Notes under the pieces: model-generated
Database searches by the model: none
Seen by the model: only the letters and a program-made list of their open reading frames with translations
Told to the model about the DNA's origin: nothing
Shown here: positions 8,666 through 17,478 of the stretch, piece by piece
Layout of the letters: each line of letters starts with the position of its first letter
Numbering within the stretch: position 1 is the first letter of the stretch
Program-made: the position numbers and the translations under genes
NCBI GenBank assembly: GCA_040758375.1
Contig: JBFLWE010000037.1
Location: 1 to 49,662, forward strand
Length of the DNA stretch: 49,662 nucleotides
Direction: 5' to 3'
Source: CAMLIZ01 sp040758375
GTDB lineage: Bacteria; Pseudomonadota; Gammaproteobacteria; Burkholderiales; Burkholderiaceae_C

Positions 8666-8673
<8 letters not shown>
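6859..8673 (+). CDS. dctB: C4-dicarboxylate-type sensor histidine kinase (DctB family)
   Basis: A 604-aa membrane sensor kinase. The first transmembrane segment (about residues 14-34) and a second (about 292-312) flank a periplasmic PAS/dCache-like sensor with RVLASSDWYRAGNRIDH. A coiled coil (320-375) precedes the dimerisation domain with GISHELGQPLTALR (His387 phosphorylated). The ATPase domain has the N box (NLMANAADAM), DSGPGIP and GLGLGLVIS. This matches DctB, which senses C4-dicarboxylates and phosphorylates DctD. The TTG start at 6859 has CGAGGA just upstream and retains the first membrane segment; the first ATG, at 6916, would cut into it. The 3' end overlaps the regulator gene by 8 bp. 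No dicarboxylate transporter gene is nearby, so the ligand is inferred. Confidence 0.88.
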
Positions 8674-10003
<1,330 letters not shown>

Positions 10004-10074
10004 AATGAAGCCCCAGGCTGCGGAGTACCGCAGCCCCCCCCCGCGGGAGTCCAGCCCGCGCTTGGGAGCGGCCC

Positions 10075-10093
10075 GGCGCCCGGGCTGGGCGCC
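10075..10093 (+). terminator. GC-rich hairpin between dctD and the TerC-type gene
   Basis: Perfect 7-bp stem GGCGCCC / GGGCGCC with loop GGGCT, 72 nt after the dctD stop. No T-run follows. It could attenuate readthrough. Confidence 0.3.
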
Positions 10094-10131
10094 CGGCACG
10101 CCGCTTGCGACATCACGCACCGGAGCCGCAC

Positions 10132-10878
10132 ATGCACGACTGGATCGCCGACCCCAACGCCTGGATCGCGCTGGCCACGCTGACCGCGCTGGAGGTCGTG
10201 CTGGGCATCGACAACATCATCTTCATCTCCATCCTCGTCAGCCGCCTGCCGGAAGCGCAGCGCAACACGGCGCGGCGCCTCGGGCTGGCGGCGGCCATGC
10301 TCACGCGCATCCTGCTGCTGCTGTCGCTGGCGTGGATCATGCGGCTGACCGAGCCGCTGTTCACGCTGGTGCAGGAGATCTCGGGGCGCGACCTCATCCT
10401 GATCGGCGGGGGCCTGTTCCTGCTGTGGAAGAGCGTGCACGAGATCCATGACGCGCTCGAGGGCGCCGGCGACGGCGACGACGGGGCCGCAGCCGTGGCC
10501 ACGCGCAGCTTCGGCGGCACGCTGGTGCAGATTGCGCTGATCGACATCGTGTTCTCGCTCGACTCGGTGATCACCGCGGTGGGCCTGGCCGACGAGGTGG
10601 CGGTGATGGTGATCGCGATCATGCTGGCGGTGGCGGTGATGATGTTCGCCGCACGGCCGATCGGCGAGTTCGTGGACCGGCATCCGACGGTGAAGATGCT
10701 GGCGCTGTCGTTCCTGGTGCTGGTGGGCGTGACGCTGATCGCCGAGGGTTTCGACACCCACGTGCCCAAGGGCTACATCTATTTCGCGATGGCCTTCTCG
10801 GTGGCGGTGGAGATGGTCAACATCCGGCTGCGCAAGAAGTTGAGGGAGCCGGTGAGGCTGCGGCGCGACCTGCCGTAG
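10132..10878 (+). CDS. TerC family integral membrane protein
   Basis: A 248-aa inner-membrane protein with about seven hydrophobic segments. The two family signatures are EVVLGIDNIIFISIL near residue 20 and FSLDSVITAVGL near residue 143; both put Asp residues inside membrane helices, probably for metal binding. A hydrophilic loop rich in Asp and Gly (about 108-120) lies between the halves. TerC/YceF-like proteins are implicated in tellurite response and in manganese export; no other ter gene is here, so manganese or general metal homeostasis at the membrane is the better guess. The start at 10132 follows CGGAG. It is a single gene with a good hairpin terminator after it. Confidence 0.9.
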   Translation: MHDWIADPNAWIALATLTALEVVLGIDNIIFISILVSRLPEAQRNTARRLGLAAAMLTRILLLLSLAWIMRLTEPLFTLVQEISGRDLILIGGGLFLLWKSVHEIHDALEGAGDGDDGAAAVATRSFGGTLVQIALIDIVFSLDSVITAVGLADEVAVMVIAIMLAVAVMMFAARPIGEFVDRHPTVKMLALSFLVLVGVTLIAEGFDTHVPKGYIYFAMAFSVAVEMVNIRLRKKLREPVRLRRDLP

Positions 10879-10885
10879 CGGCCTC

Positions 10886-10917
10886 GAAGCCCCAGCGGCA
10901 CCGGGGCTTCGCCCTTT
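10886..10917 (+). terminator. intrinsic-type terminator of the TerC-type gene
   Basis: Perfect 8-bp stem GAAGCCCC / GGGGCTTC (10886-10893, 10903-10910) with a 9-nt loop, then a short T-containing tail. It lies 7 nt past the stop codon. Confidence 0.6.
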
Positions 10918-10920
10918 GCC

Positions 10921-10926
10921 CACAAT
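10921..10926 (+). promoter_or_regulatory. candidate -10 box for the GST gene (leaderless)
   Basis: CACAAT lies 8 nt before the ATG at 10935. The arrangement and the intervening CGGCCC match those before speD. No ribosome binding site is visible, which fits a leaderless mRNA. I see no convincing -35 box. Confidence 0.35.
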
Positions 10927-10934
10927 CGCGGCCC

Positions 10935-11639
10935 ATGACCGACCTCACCCGCTTTGCCATCACGCGCAAATGGCCCGCGCAGCACCCCGACCGCATCCAG
11001 CTGTATTCGCTGCCCACGCCCAACGGCGTGAAGGTGTCGATCATGCTCGAAGAGACGGGCCTGCCCTACGAGGCGCACCGCGTGAGCTTCGACACGCAGG
11101 ACCAGCTGTCGCCGGAGTTCCTGTCGCTCAACCCGAACAACAAGATCCCGGCCATCCTCGACCCCCACGGGCCCGAAGGCCGGCCGCTGCCGCTGTTCGA
11201 GTCGGGCGCGATCCTGTGGTACCTGGCCGAGAAGACCGGCCGCTTCATCCCGCGCTCAGCCGATGCGCGCTACGAGACGCTGCAGTGGCTGATGTTCCAG
11301 ATGGGCGGCGTGGGGCCGATGTTCGGGCAGGTGGGGTTCTTCCACAAGTTCGCCGGCCGCGACTACGAAGACAAGCGCCCGCGCGACCGCTACGTGGCCG
11401 AAGCCAGGCGCCTGCTCGGGGTGCTGGAGCAGCGCCTGTCGGGCCGCGAGTGGATCATGGGCGACGAGTACACGGTCGCCGACATCGCCGTCTTTCCCTG
11501 GGTCAACAACCTCGTGGGCTTTTATGAAGCCGGCGAGCTGGTGGGCATCGGCGACTTCGCGCAGGTGCAGCGGGCGCTGAAGTCGTTCCTCGCGCGCCCG
11601 GCGGTGGCGCGCGGGCTCGTCATCCCGTCGCGCAGCTGA
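10935..11639 (+). CDS. glutathione S-transferase family protein, Nu-class (YfcG/YghU)-like
   Basis: A 234-aa cytoplasmic protein. The N-terminal thioredoxin-like domain begins with IQLYSLPTPNGVKVSIMLEE, resembling YfcG and YghU, where the TPNG segment binds the glutathione thiols and the enzyme reduces disulfides rather than conjugating. FESGAILWYLAEK is the conserved glutathione-binding Glu-Ser. The helical C-terminal domain contains the N-capping segment YTVADIAVFPWV. Length and start fit the family. It is monocistronic, with a leaderless-type promoter on one side and a convergent gene on the other. Substrate not predictable. Confidence 0.9.
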   Translation: MTDLTRFAITRKWPAQHPDRIQLYSLPTPNGVKVSIMLEETGLPYEAHRVSFDTQDQLSPEFLSLNPNNKIPAILDPHGPEGRPLPLFESGAILWYLAEKTGRFIPRSADARYETLQWLMFQMGGVGPMFGQVGFFHKFAGRDYEDKRPRDRYVAEARRLLGVLEQRLSGREWIMGDEYTVADIAVFPWVNNLVGFYEAGELVGIGDFAQVQRALKSFLARPAVARGLVIPSRS

Positions 11640-11645
11640 GCGGCT

Positions 11646-12119
11646 TCAGGCGGCGCCCAGCGCCTGGCGCATCTGGCGCGCGGCCGTGTCGCCCTGCTGC
11701 TCGGCCACCATCGCCAGGAAGCGCTGCGCCAGGCTGCGCAGCTCTTCGATGCTGGCGCACTTCTCCACGTCGAGGATCAGCTTGTAGCCGCGGATCAGGC
11801 CCACACGGTCGCGCGCCTGGCTGGTGATGAGGCCGTAGATCTGGTCGTAGCTCAGGCGTTCGAGCGCCTGCGCGAGCGACATCGACGGCCGGGCGGCAGG
11901 CCTGGGCGCAGCCGCTTCGGCCCGCGCGGCGATCAGGCCCGCGGCCACCAGCTGTTGCGCATCAGCCTCGGTGGCGCCCTGCACGAGCTGCACCCAGTTC
12001 TCCAGCGGATGTGTCTCGTCCACGATCAACAACAGGTTGCGGGCATGGCGCGACAGCTTGCGCGACTTGCTCTTGATTTCGTCGCGGCCGGCATCGGTCT
12101 TGGCATAGCGCTGGCTCAT
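11646..12119 (-). CDS. conserved hypothetical protein
   Basis: A 157-aa protein with no signal peptide or membrane segment. The N-terminus is strongly basic (SQRYAKTDAGRDEIKSKSRKLSRHARNL), then LLLIVDETHPLENW, an Ala/Pro-rich linker near residues 65-80, and a helical C-terminal half. I recognise no named domain. The mix of a basic N-terminus and an LLLIVD segment resembles small nucleoid or regulatory proteins common in Burkholderiales, but this is only an impression. I chose ATG 12119 because AGAGGGGC lies upstream; the frame remains open to 12191. It converges with the GST gene, leaving 6 bp between stops. Confidence 0.75.
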   Translation of the reverse strand: MSQRYAKTDAGRDEIKSKSRKLSRHARNLLLIVDETHPLENWVQLVQGATEADAQQLVAAGLIAARAEAAAPRPAARPSMSLAQALERLSYDQIYGLITSQARDRVGLIRGYKLILDVEKCASIEELRSLAQRFLAMVAEQQGDTAARQMRQALGAA

Positions 12120-12255
12120 TCGGAAAGCCCCTCTGCAGAAGTGACAAAGCGTTACTGTCCGCAGTGTGCGGCGTGGCGGCGCCGTGCGCATCGGGGGCGG
12201 CAGCCCAGCTCAGCGCAGTAGTTCACGCCTGCGCACTGCGCATCGGGTTGCGGGC

Positions 12256-13062
12256 TCAATGACCCACGAGCAAAGGCTCCAGCGCCTGCAGGAACGCCGC
12301 CGGCTGCTCCACCTGCGGCAGGTGGCCGGCCTGCTCGATGACCGCCAGGCGCGAGCCGGGCAGGCGCTCGTGGAGCTGACGGCCGGCTGACACGTCGCAC
12401 TGCGGCAGGCGGTCCTGCGCGCCCCACACCACCAACGCCGGCTGCTGCGGCAGCGCCTGCGGCACCGCGCTGCGCAGGTACACGCGCAGCAGGTGGGCCA
12501 CCAGGCCCTGGTCGGGCGAGCCCAGCGCATAGCGCACCGCATCGGGCGCACGCTGCGCATCGGCAAAGCCGGTGGCCAGGGCCTCGCGGCCGAACACGCG
12601 CCGCACCATCTGCGCCCGCACCAGGCGCTGCAGCAGCATCGAGTGCGCGAGCACCCAGCGCAGCGCATGCGGCATCGGCGGCGGCGGGCCGCCATCGGCC
12701 AGCACCAGGGCCCGGCAGCGCGCGGCATGCCGCAGCGCCAGGTACCAGGCGATGCAGGCGCCGAAGGAGTTGCCCACCACCAGCGCAGGACCGCACTGCA
12801 AGGTGTCGAGCACCTCGGCCACCCAGTCGGCGTAGTCGGCATAGGAGGACTTTCGCTCCCCGCTGCCTTCGAAGAAGCCGGGCAGCTCGGGCGCGATCAC
12901 CGTGTGGCGCTGCGCCAGCGCGTCCCACACCGGCGACCAGTGCGCGCGCGCGCCGGCCCAGGCGCCGTGCAACAGCAGCACCGGCGTGCCGCTGCCGCCG
13001 CGCCACACCTGCGCCGTCATGCCGCGTTCGCGGTGCCCGAGGATGATGGTCTCGCGTTGCAA
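12256..13062 (-). CDS. alpha/beta fold hydrolase
   Basis: A 268-aa alpha/beta hydrolase. The oxyanion-loop motif LLLHGAWAG is at 29-37, the nucleophile elbow GNSFG has Ser99, the acid is Asp217 in WGAQDRLP, and the base is His247 in AGHLPQVEQP. A lid region rich in Arg, Leu and Met occupies about 130-200. No signal peptide is seen, so it is cytoplasmic. It follows the GltI-like gene by 51 bp on the same strand and could be the last gene of that cluster, but the gap leaves room for its own promoter. Substrate unknown. Confidence 0.88.
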   Translation of the reverse strand: MQRETIILGHRERGMTAQVWRGGSGTPVLLLHGAWAGARAHWSPVWDALAQRHTVIAPELPGFFEGSGERKSSYADYADWVAEVLDTLQCGPALVVGNSFGACIAWYLALRHAARCRALVLADGGPPPPMPHALRWVLAHSMLLQRLVRAQMVRRVFGREALATGFADAQRAPDAVRYALGSPDQGLVAHLLRVYLRSAVPQALPQQPALVVWGAQDRLPQCDVSAGRQLHERLPGSRLAVIEQAGHLPQVEQPAAFLQALEPLLVGH

Positions 13063-13113
13063 AGCTTCTCCTGCGGATGCGGGGCGCCAGTATCGCGGCG
13101 GCGCCCGCCTGTT

Positions 13114-14016
13114 TCAGCGGTAGACCGCCGGATCGGGCGAATCGGTGGGCCTGGCGATCACGCGCTGCATCGCCGGGTGCATGGGCAGCTGCAGGTTGAT
13201 GCCGTGCGGCGGTATCGGCGACTGGAACCATCGCCGGTACAGCGCATGGATCTCGCCGCTTCTGAACAGCGCGACGATCGCCTGGTCGGCCAGGCGCTTG
13301 AACTCGGGGTCGTCCTTGCTGAGCATGATGCCGTAGGGCTCCACCGAGAGCGCCTCGTCGGAGATCACGTAGTCGCCGGGGTTGCGCGCCAGCGCCACCG
13401 TGCTGCGCAGCAGCACATCGTCCATCGCGTAGGCCGCGGCGCGCCCGGTCTGCACCATGCGGAAGGCGTCGGGGTCGTCGCGCGAGGCCACGATGCTCAT
13501 GTCGAGCCGGCGCGTGGTGTACAGGTCCTGCAGGTGCTTCAGGCTGGTGGTGCCCACGGTGGAGGTGACCACCTTGCCACGCAGGTCGTCGAGCTTCATC
13601 ACCGGCTCGTCCTTCTTCGACACCAGCCGGCTCGCGGCCACGAAGGTGGTGACGGTGAAGGCCACCTGGCGCTGGCGTTCGACGTTGTTGGTGGTCACGC
13701 CGCATTCCAGGTCCACCGTACCGTTGGCCACCATCGGCACGCGGGTGGCGGAGGTCACGGCGACGTAGCGGCGCTCAAGGTCGCGCAAGCCCAGCCGCGC
13801 CTTCACCGCCTCGACGATGCGGTCGCAGATCGCCATCGAGTAGCCGATCGGGCGCTGCGAGGTATCGAGGTAGGAAAAGGGTACCGAAGACTCGCGGTGC
13901 CCGATGCTGATGACACCCGCTTCCCTGATCTTGCGCAGCGTGGGCGACTCGGCCGCGCGGCCCAGCACCGGCAGCGATGCGATGCACAACAGGACGAGCA
14001 GCGGGCGGGCTTTCAT
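13114..14016 (-). CDS. orphan glutamate/aspartate-type ABC substrate-binding protein (GltI-like)
   Basis: A 300-aa periplasmic binding protein with a Sec signal peptide (MKARPLLVLLCIASLPVLGRA, cleavage after about 21). GHRESSVPFSYLD, DLECGVTTNNVERQRQ and YAMDDVLL match E. coli GltI closely, including the Arg-Glu-Ser ligand-contact region. No permease or ATPase gene is adjacent. Its ATG overlaps the stop of the FAD oxidoreductase gene (ATGA, 14013-14016), so the two proteins are made in a coupled way. That suggests it serves the oxidoreductase cluster, perhaps binding a small amine or amino acid, rather than a standard uptake system. The family is sure; the role is inferred. Confidence 0.88.
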   Translation of the reverse strand: MKARPLLVLLCIASLPVLGRAAESPTLRKIREAGVISIGHRESSVPFSYLDTSQRPIGYSMAICDRIVEAVKARLGLRDLERRYVAVTSATRVPMVANGTVDLECGVTTNNVERQRQVAFTVTTFVAASRLVSKKDEPVMKLDDLRGKVVTSTVGTTSLKHLQDLYTTRRLDMSIVASRDDPDAFRMVQTGRAAAYAMDDVLLRSTVALARNPGDYVISDEALSVEPYGIMLSKDDPEFKRLADQAIVALFRSGEIHALYRRWFQSPIPPHGINLQLPMHPAMQRVIARPTDSPDPAVYR

Positions 14017-15593
14017 CGCGGCGCGACGATAGCACGCGCGCTCTCCACGCCCGCGGTGTACGCCTCCTCGAACACCGAGTAGCCCGCCAGGTCGGCATGC
14101 GCGAAATGCAGCCGGCCTTGCGGACGGCGCAGCGCCTGCAGCGCTGCGCTGCCGCGCAGGCCCGGCAGCGGGATGCTCATCCCATGGCCGTAGCGCATCA
14201 GCTCGGCACGGCGCAGCTTGGCCGGCAGGTCGGGGTGCACCTGCGCCAGGTCGGCCACCACCTGCTGTGCCCAGTGCTGCCAGGGCTGCTCCCACAGTGC
14301 GCGGCGCTGCGACAGCGGCAGCGCCCAGTACACCGTGAGCACCGTGGGCCCGGGATGCGCACGCGTGTGCTGGTGCATCGCATCCACGTAGCCGAGCGCC
14401 CGCGCATCGGCGCCGAACACCACGTTGTCCCACGAAGGCGGGGCGCCGTTGGGGCGGTCGAGCAGCGGCTCGTCGATCTGCAGGTTGGCCACCAGCCACG
14501 GAGCGTGGCGCTGCAGCCTCGCCGCTTCGCGCAAGGCCGGCGGCGGCGCGGCCAGCAGGCGCGCCGCCACGAACAGCGGCACCGCGAGCACGACCTGGCG
14601 CGCCAACCAGGCTTCGGCGCGGCCCAGGGCCTCGTCCCAGGCCAGCACGCGCACCTCGTGGCGGCCCTCCTCGACGCGCAGCACCGTGCGCGCTGCATGC
14701 AACCGGCCGGCCAGTGGCGCCGCCAGCCGCTGCGCAAGCCAGGCGTTGCCCTCCGGCCAGGTAAGCACCGGCTCGCGCTCGGCTTCCTCGTCGCCCGGCG
14801 CATGAAAGCCGTGGCGGCTGGCAAAGTAGTGCAGCCCCGCCCAGGCCGACACCTGCTGCGGGCCGGCGCCGTAGTCATCGCGGCAGCAGTAGTCGAGGTA
14901 CCAGCGCAGGCGCGCATCGTGCAGGCCTTCGCGCTGCAGCCACTGCACGAAGCTCATGCGGTCCAGCGCGTCGTGGCCCGGGGTCCAGCGCGCACGGTGC
15001 GTAGGCAGCGCAAAGCCCAGCGCGCGCTGCGCCTGGCGCACCCGCTGTGCGAAGCGGCGGTACTGCGCCAGCGTGCCCGAGCCGGGCGCCGCCGGCGGCA
15101 GCAGGCCCTCGGCCCACGCGCCGTCGATGAACAAGCGCTCCTGCGGGCTGTGGCACAGGTGCCGCTCGTCGTAGACCATGCGGCCCAGCTCCCAGCGCGC
15201 CAGCCCCAGCGCCTGCAACAGCTCGCTGACCTCGTGCGCCTGCGGGCCCGGCAGCGGCAGGTAGTGCGCCCCCAGCGGACAGCGCATGCCCGCCATCGCA
15301 TGGCCGCGACTGTTGCCGCCGGGCTGGTCTTCCAGCTCCAGCAGGTGCACGTCGTCGAGGCCCGATTGCGCCAGCTGCCGCGCCGCGGCCAGCCCGGCGA
15401 TGCCGCCGCCGATCACCAGCACCTGCGCACGCCGCGCGACCGCCGCCACGGGCAACGGCATGCCGGCCGCGCGCAGCCGGTGGCCACGCGTACCCTCGGC
15501 CCCGACCCAGCCGCCGCGCCACTCGGCAGGCCCTTCGCGCGAGCAGCTGGCGAGCGACGCCGCCGCCCAGCCCAGCAAGGACCGACGCTTCAC
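14013..15593 (-). CDS. Tat-type FAD-dependent amine oxidase-like oxidoreductase
   Basis: A 526-aa flavoprotein. The N-terminus MKRRSLLGWAAASLASC has a twin arginine, a hydrophobic stretch and a possible lipobox (LASC), so it may be exported folded and perhaps lipid-anchored. The FAD Rossmann motif VLVIGGGIAGLAAARQL follows at about 58-74, with LLELEDQPGGNSRG providing the second FAD-binding segment. The C-terminus has HFAHADLAGYSVFEEAYTAGVESA, the FAD-contact region of flavin amine oxidases. The genes before (spermidine-synthase-like) and after (binding protein, 4-bp overlap) place it in a polyamine-related cluster, making a polyamine or related amine a plausible substrate. A 64-bp gap to the upstream gene contains a dispersed repeat copy. 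Confidence 0.85.
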   Translation of the reverse strand: MKRRSLLGWAAASLASCSREGPAEWRGGWVGAEGTRGHRLRAAGMPLPVAAVARRAQVLVIGGGIAGLAAARQLAQSGLDDVHLLELEDQPGGNSRGHAMAGMRCPLGAHYLPLPGPQAHEVSELLQALGLARWELGRMVYDERHLCHSPQERLFIDGAWAEGLLPPAAPGSGTLAQYRRFAQRVRQAQRALGFALPTHRARWTPGHDALDRMSFVQWLQREGLHDARLRWYLDYCCRDDYGAGPQQVSAWAGLHYFASRHGFHAPGDEEAEREPVLTWPEGNAWLAQRLAAPLAGRLHAARTVLRVEEGRHEVRVLAWDEALGRAEAWLARQVVLAVPLFVAARLLAAPPPALREAARLQRHAPWLVANLQIDEPLLDRPNGAPPSWDNVVFGADARALGYVDAMHQHTRAHPGPTVLTVYWALPLSQRRALWEQPWQHWAQQVVADLAQVHPDLPAKLRRAELMRYGHGMSIPLPGLRGSAALQALRRPQGRLHFAHADLAGYSVFEEAYTAGVESARAIVAPR

Positions 15594-15604
15594 CCCAACG
15601 CCCC

Positions 15605-15655
15605 CTCAGCCCAGCGGACGCGGCAGATCCGGCTCCGGCGCTCCGGGGGTGGGCC
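15605..15655 (-). repeat. dispersed hairpin repeat, short copy C
   Basis: On the minus strand this intergenic stretch contains the conserved blocks GCCCACCCCC, AGCGCC, GCCGGATCTGCCGCG and GCTGGGCTG, in the same order as copies A (44733-44822) and B (24421-24511). It lacks part of the central hairpin. It fills most of the gap between the aminopropyltransferase and oxidoreductase genes. Confidence 0.7.
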
Positions 15656-15657
15656 CA

Positions 15658-17196
15658 TCACTCCCGCCCCCACTCGCGCTCGAACTCCTGCACCAGCACC
15701 TGGTTCGACAGCCGGTTCGGCTCGGCCGGCACACGCGCCATGTCGGGCGGGAAGTCCATCAAGGCCGGCAGCCCCTGCAGCGTGAGGAAGCGCAGGCCCG
15801 GCGGCAGCGCCGGCGGCATGCGCCAGGGCCGGCGGCTCGCGATGATGAAGCCCCATTCGCCGAAGCTCGGCACATGGGCGTGGTACGGCGTGACCTGCAG
15901 CCCCGCCGCCTCGAGCGTGGCGGCCACGGTCCAGAAGCTCTTGCGCGCCACCAGCGGCGAGGTGGTCTGCACCGCCGCATAGCCGCTGGCGGACAGGTGT
16001 TGGTCGAGCATCTGGTAGAAGCTGGTGGTGTAGAGCTTGCCGAGCGAGTAGTTGCTGGGGTCGGGGAAGTCCACCACGATCACGTCGAAGCGGTCTTGCG
16101 AGCGCTCCAGCCACTGGAACGCATCGGCGTTCACCACCTTCGCCTTCGGCGAGCGCAGCGCGTCGGCATTCAGCGCGCGCAGCATCGGCTGCTCGGCGAA
16201 CAGCCGCGTGACGTGCGGGTCCAGGTCGACCAGCGTCACCTGCTCCACGCTGGGGTACTTGAGCACCTCGCGCAAGGCCAGCCCGTCGCCGCCACCCAGC
16301 ACCAGCACGCGCCTGGGCGCGCCGTGGGCCGCCATCGCCGGATGCACCAGCGCCTCGTGGTAGCGGTATTCGTCGCGCGAGTGGAACTGCAGGTTGCCAT
16401 TGAGGTACAGGCGCACGCCCGCCGGCCCCGCGGTGACGACCACGCGCTGGTAGGGGCTGGACTCGCGCAGCACCACGCGGTCGCCGTAGAAGCGGTCCTC
16501 GCTCCATTGCGTCATCGGCTCGGCGCCGGCCATCGCCGCGGCCAGCACCACCGCCACCGCGGCGCAGGCCGCCGCATGCGCCCACAGCCGGCGCAGCTCG
16601 CCGCGAAACAGCCACAGGGCCCACACCGCCACCGCGGTGTTCAGCAGCCCGAAGAACACGCCGGTGCGCACCAGTCCCAGGTGCGGCACCAGCAGCAGCG
16701 GAAACGCCAGCGCCACCGCCAGCGCGCCCAGGTAGTCGAAGGTGAGCACCTGCGACACCAGCTCCTTCAGCGCATAGCGCTCGCTGAAGTGGCGCTTGAG
16801 GATGCGCATCACCAGCGGGATCTCCAGCCCCACGAGCGTGCCCACCAGCAGCACCAGCCCGTACAGCAGCACGCGGAACGCGCCCAGCGCACCCGGCGGC
16901 AGCAGGTTGTGCGCGAGGAACAGCGCCGCCGGCATCAGCCCGCCCACCAGGCCCACCAGCAGCTCGATGCGCAGGAACTGCGCCACCAGCTGGCGCTCGA
17001 CGAAGCGCGACAGCCAGGAGCCCAACCCCATCGCGAACAGGTAGCAGCCGATGATGGTGGAGAACTGCAGCACCGAGTCGCCCAGCAGGTAGCTCGCCAG
17101 GGCGCCCGCGGCCAGCTCGTAGACCAGGCCGCAGGCGGCGATGACGAACACCGAGGCGAGCAGCGCCACCTCGCCGGGGCTGATGCGCGCCGCCAT
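15658..17196 (-). CDS. speE: membrane-anchored spermidine-synthase-like aminopropyltransferase
   Basis: A 512-aa protein in two parts. Residues 1-222 hold about seven membrane segments (for example LLASVFVIAACGLVYEL, IIGCYLFAMGLGS, LLYGLVLLVGTLVGLEIPLV). Residues 225-512 are the spermidine-synthase fold: the substrate loop YQRVVV, YHEALVHPAM, the AdoMet-type site VLVLGGGDG at 297-305, VDLDP at 323-327 and DFPDPSNYSLGKLYT at 376-390, where the Asp residues would bind the amine. Soluble SpeE is about 280 aa, so the N-terminal membrane domain is an addition. ATG 17196 precedes the first helix; a GTG at 17222 is possible. It follows the DUF350 gene by 26 bp. Expected to use SpeD product; the amine acceptor is unknown. 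Confidence 0.88.
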   Translation of the reverse strand: MAARISPGEVALLASVFVIAACGLVYELAAGALASYLLGDSVLQFSTIIGCYLFAMGLGSWLSRFVERQLVAQFLRIELLVGLVGGLMPAALFLAHNLLPPGALGAFRVLLYGLVLLVGTLVGLEIPLVMRILKRHFSERYALKELVSQVLTFDYLGALAVALAFPLLLVPHLGLVRTGVFFGLLNTAVAVWALWLFRGELRRLWAHAAACAAVAVVLAAAMAGAEPMTQWSEDRFYGDRVVLRESSPYQRVVVTAGPAGVRLYLNGNLQFHSRDEYRYHEALVHPAMAAHGAPRRVLVLGGGDGLALREVLKYPSVEQVTLVDLDPHVTRLFAEQPMLRALNADALRSPKAKVVNADAFQWLERSQDRFDVIVVDFPDPSNYSLGKLYTTSFYQMLDQHLSASGYAAVQTTSPLVARKSFWTVAATLEAAGLQVTPYHAHVPSFGEWGFIIASRRPWRMPPALPPGLRFLTLQGLPALMDFPPDMARVPAEPNRLSNQVLVQEFEREWGRE

Positions 17197-17222
17197 GCCG
17201 GCGGCCCCGGGACCGGAGGACA

Positions 17223-17447
17223 CTAGCCCTGGATCGCCGCCGCCACGATCAGCCCGATCGCGATGCACATGGCGGCCACCACGATGGCCAGCGGCTGGTT
17301 CTTCTTTTCGACGATCTCGGCCCACAGGTCGTAGGGCGTGAGCTTGTCGATCACCAGGAAGCAGATCCAGAACGCGCCCACGCCGATCAGCGCGTAGAGC
17401 ATGGAGCCGAAGAAAGCGCTCGGCTTCAGCCATTCGATGCCCATCAT
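17223..17447 (-). CDS. DUF350 domain small membrane protein
   Basis: A 74-aa inner-membrane protein with two hydrophobic helices, about residues 12-33 (SMLYALIGVGAFWICFLVIDKL) and 50-72. The loop PYDLWAEIVEKKNQPLAIVV is the typical DUF350 (YjfL-type) sequence. The family usually has one or two copies of this two-helix unit; here there is one. Met1 and Met2 are both possible starts. It lies 31 bp after the DUF4178 gene and 26 bp before the aminopropyltransferase gene, so all are probably one transcript. Function unknown; its recurrent neighbours in other bacteria are membrane-stress and polyamine-type genes. Confidence 0.85.
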   Translation of the reverse strand: MMGIEWLKPSAFFGSMLYALIGVGAFWICFLVIDKLTPYDLWAEIVEKKNQPLAIVVAAMCIAIGLIVAAAIQG

Positions 17448-17478
17448 CTCGGCACTCCTTGGGGTTGGGGTAGTGGTT

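Noticed and set aside
10132..10878. Tellurite-resistance island
   Set aside because: Only a TerC-family protein is present; no terA, terB, terD or terZ nearby.
15286..17226. 646-codon plus-strand ORF across the aminopropyltransferase gene
   Set aside because: Low-complexity His/Arg/Gln translation antisense to a well-supported gene.
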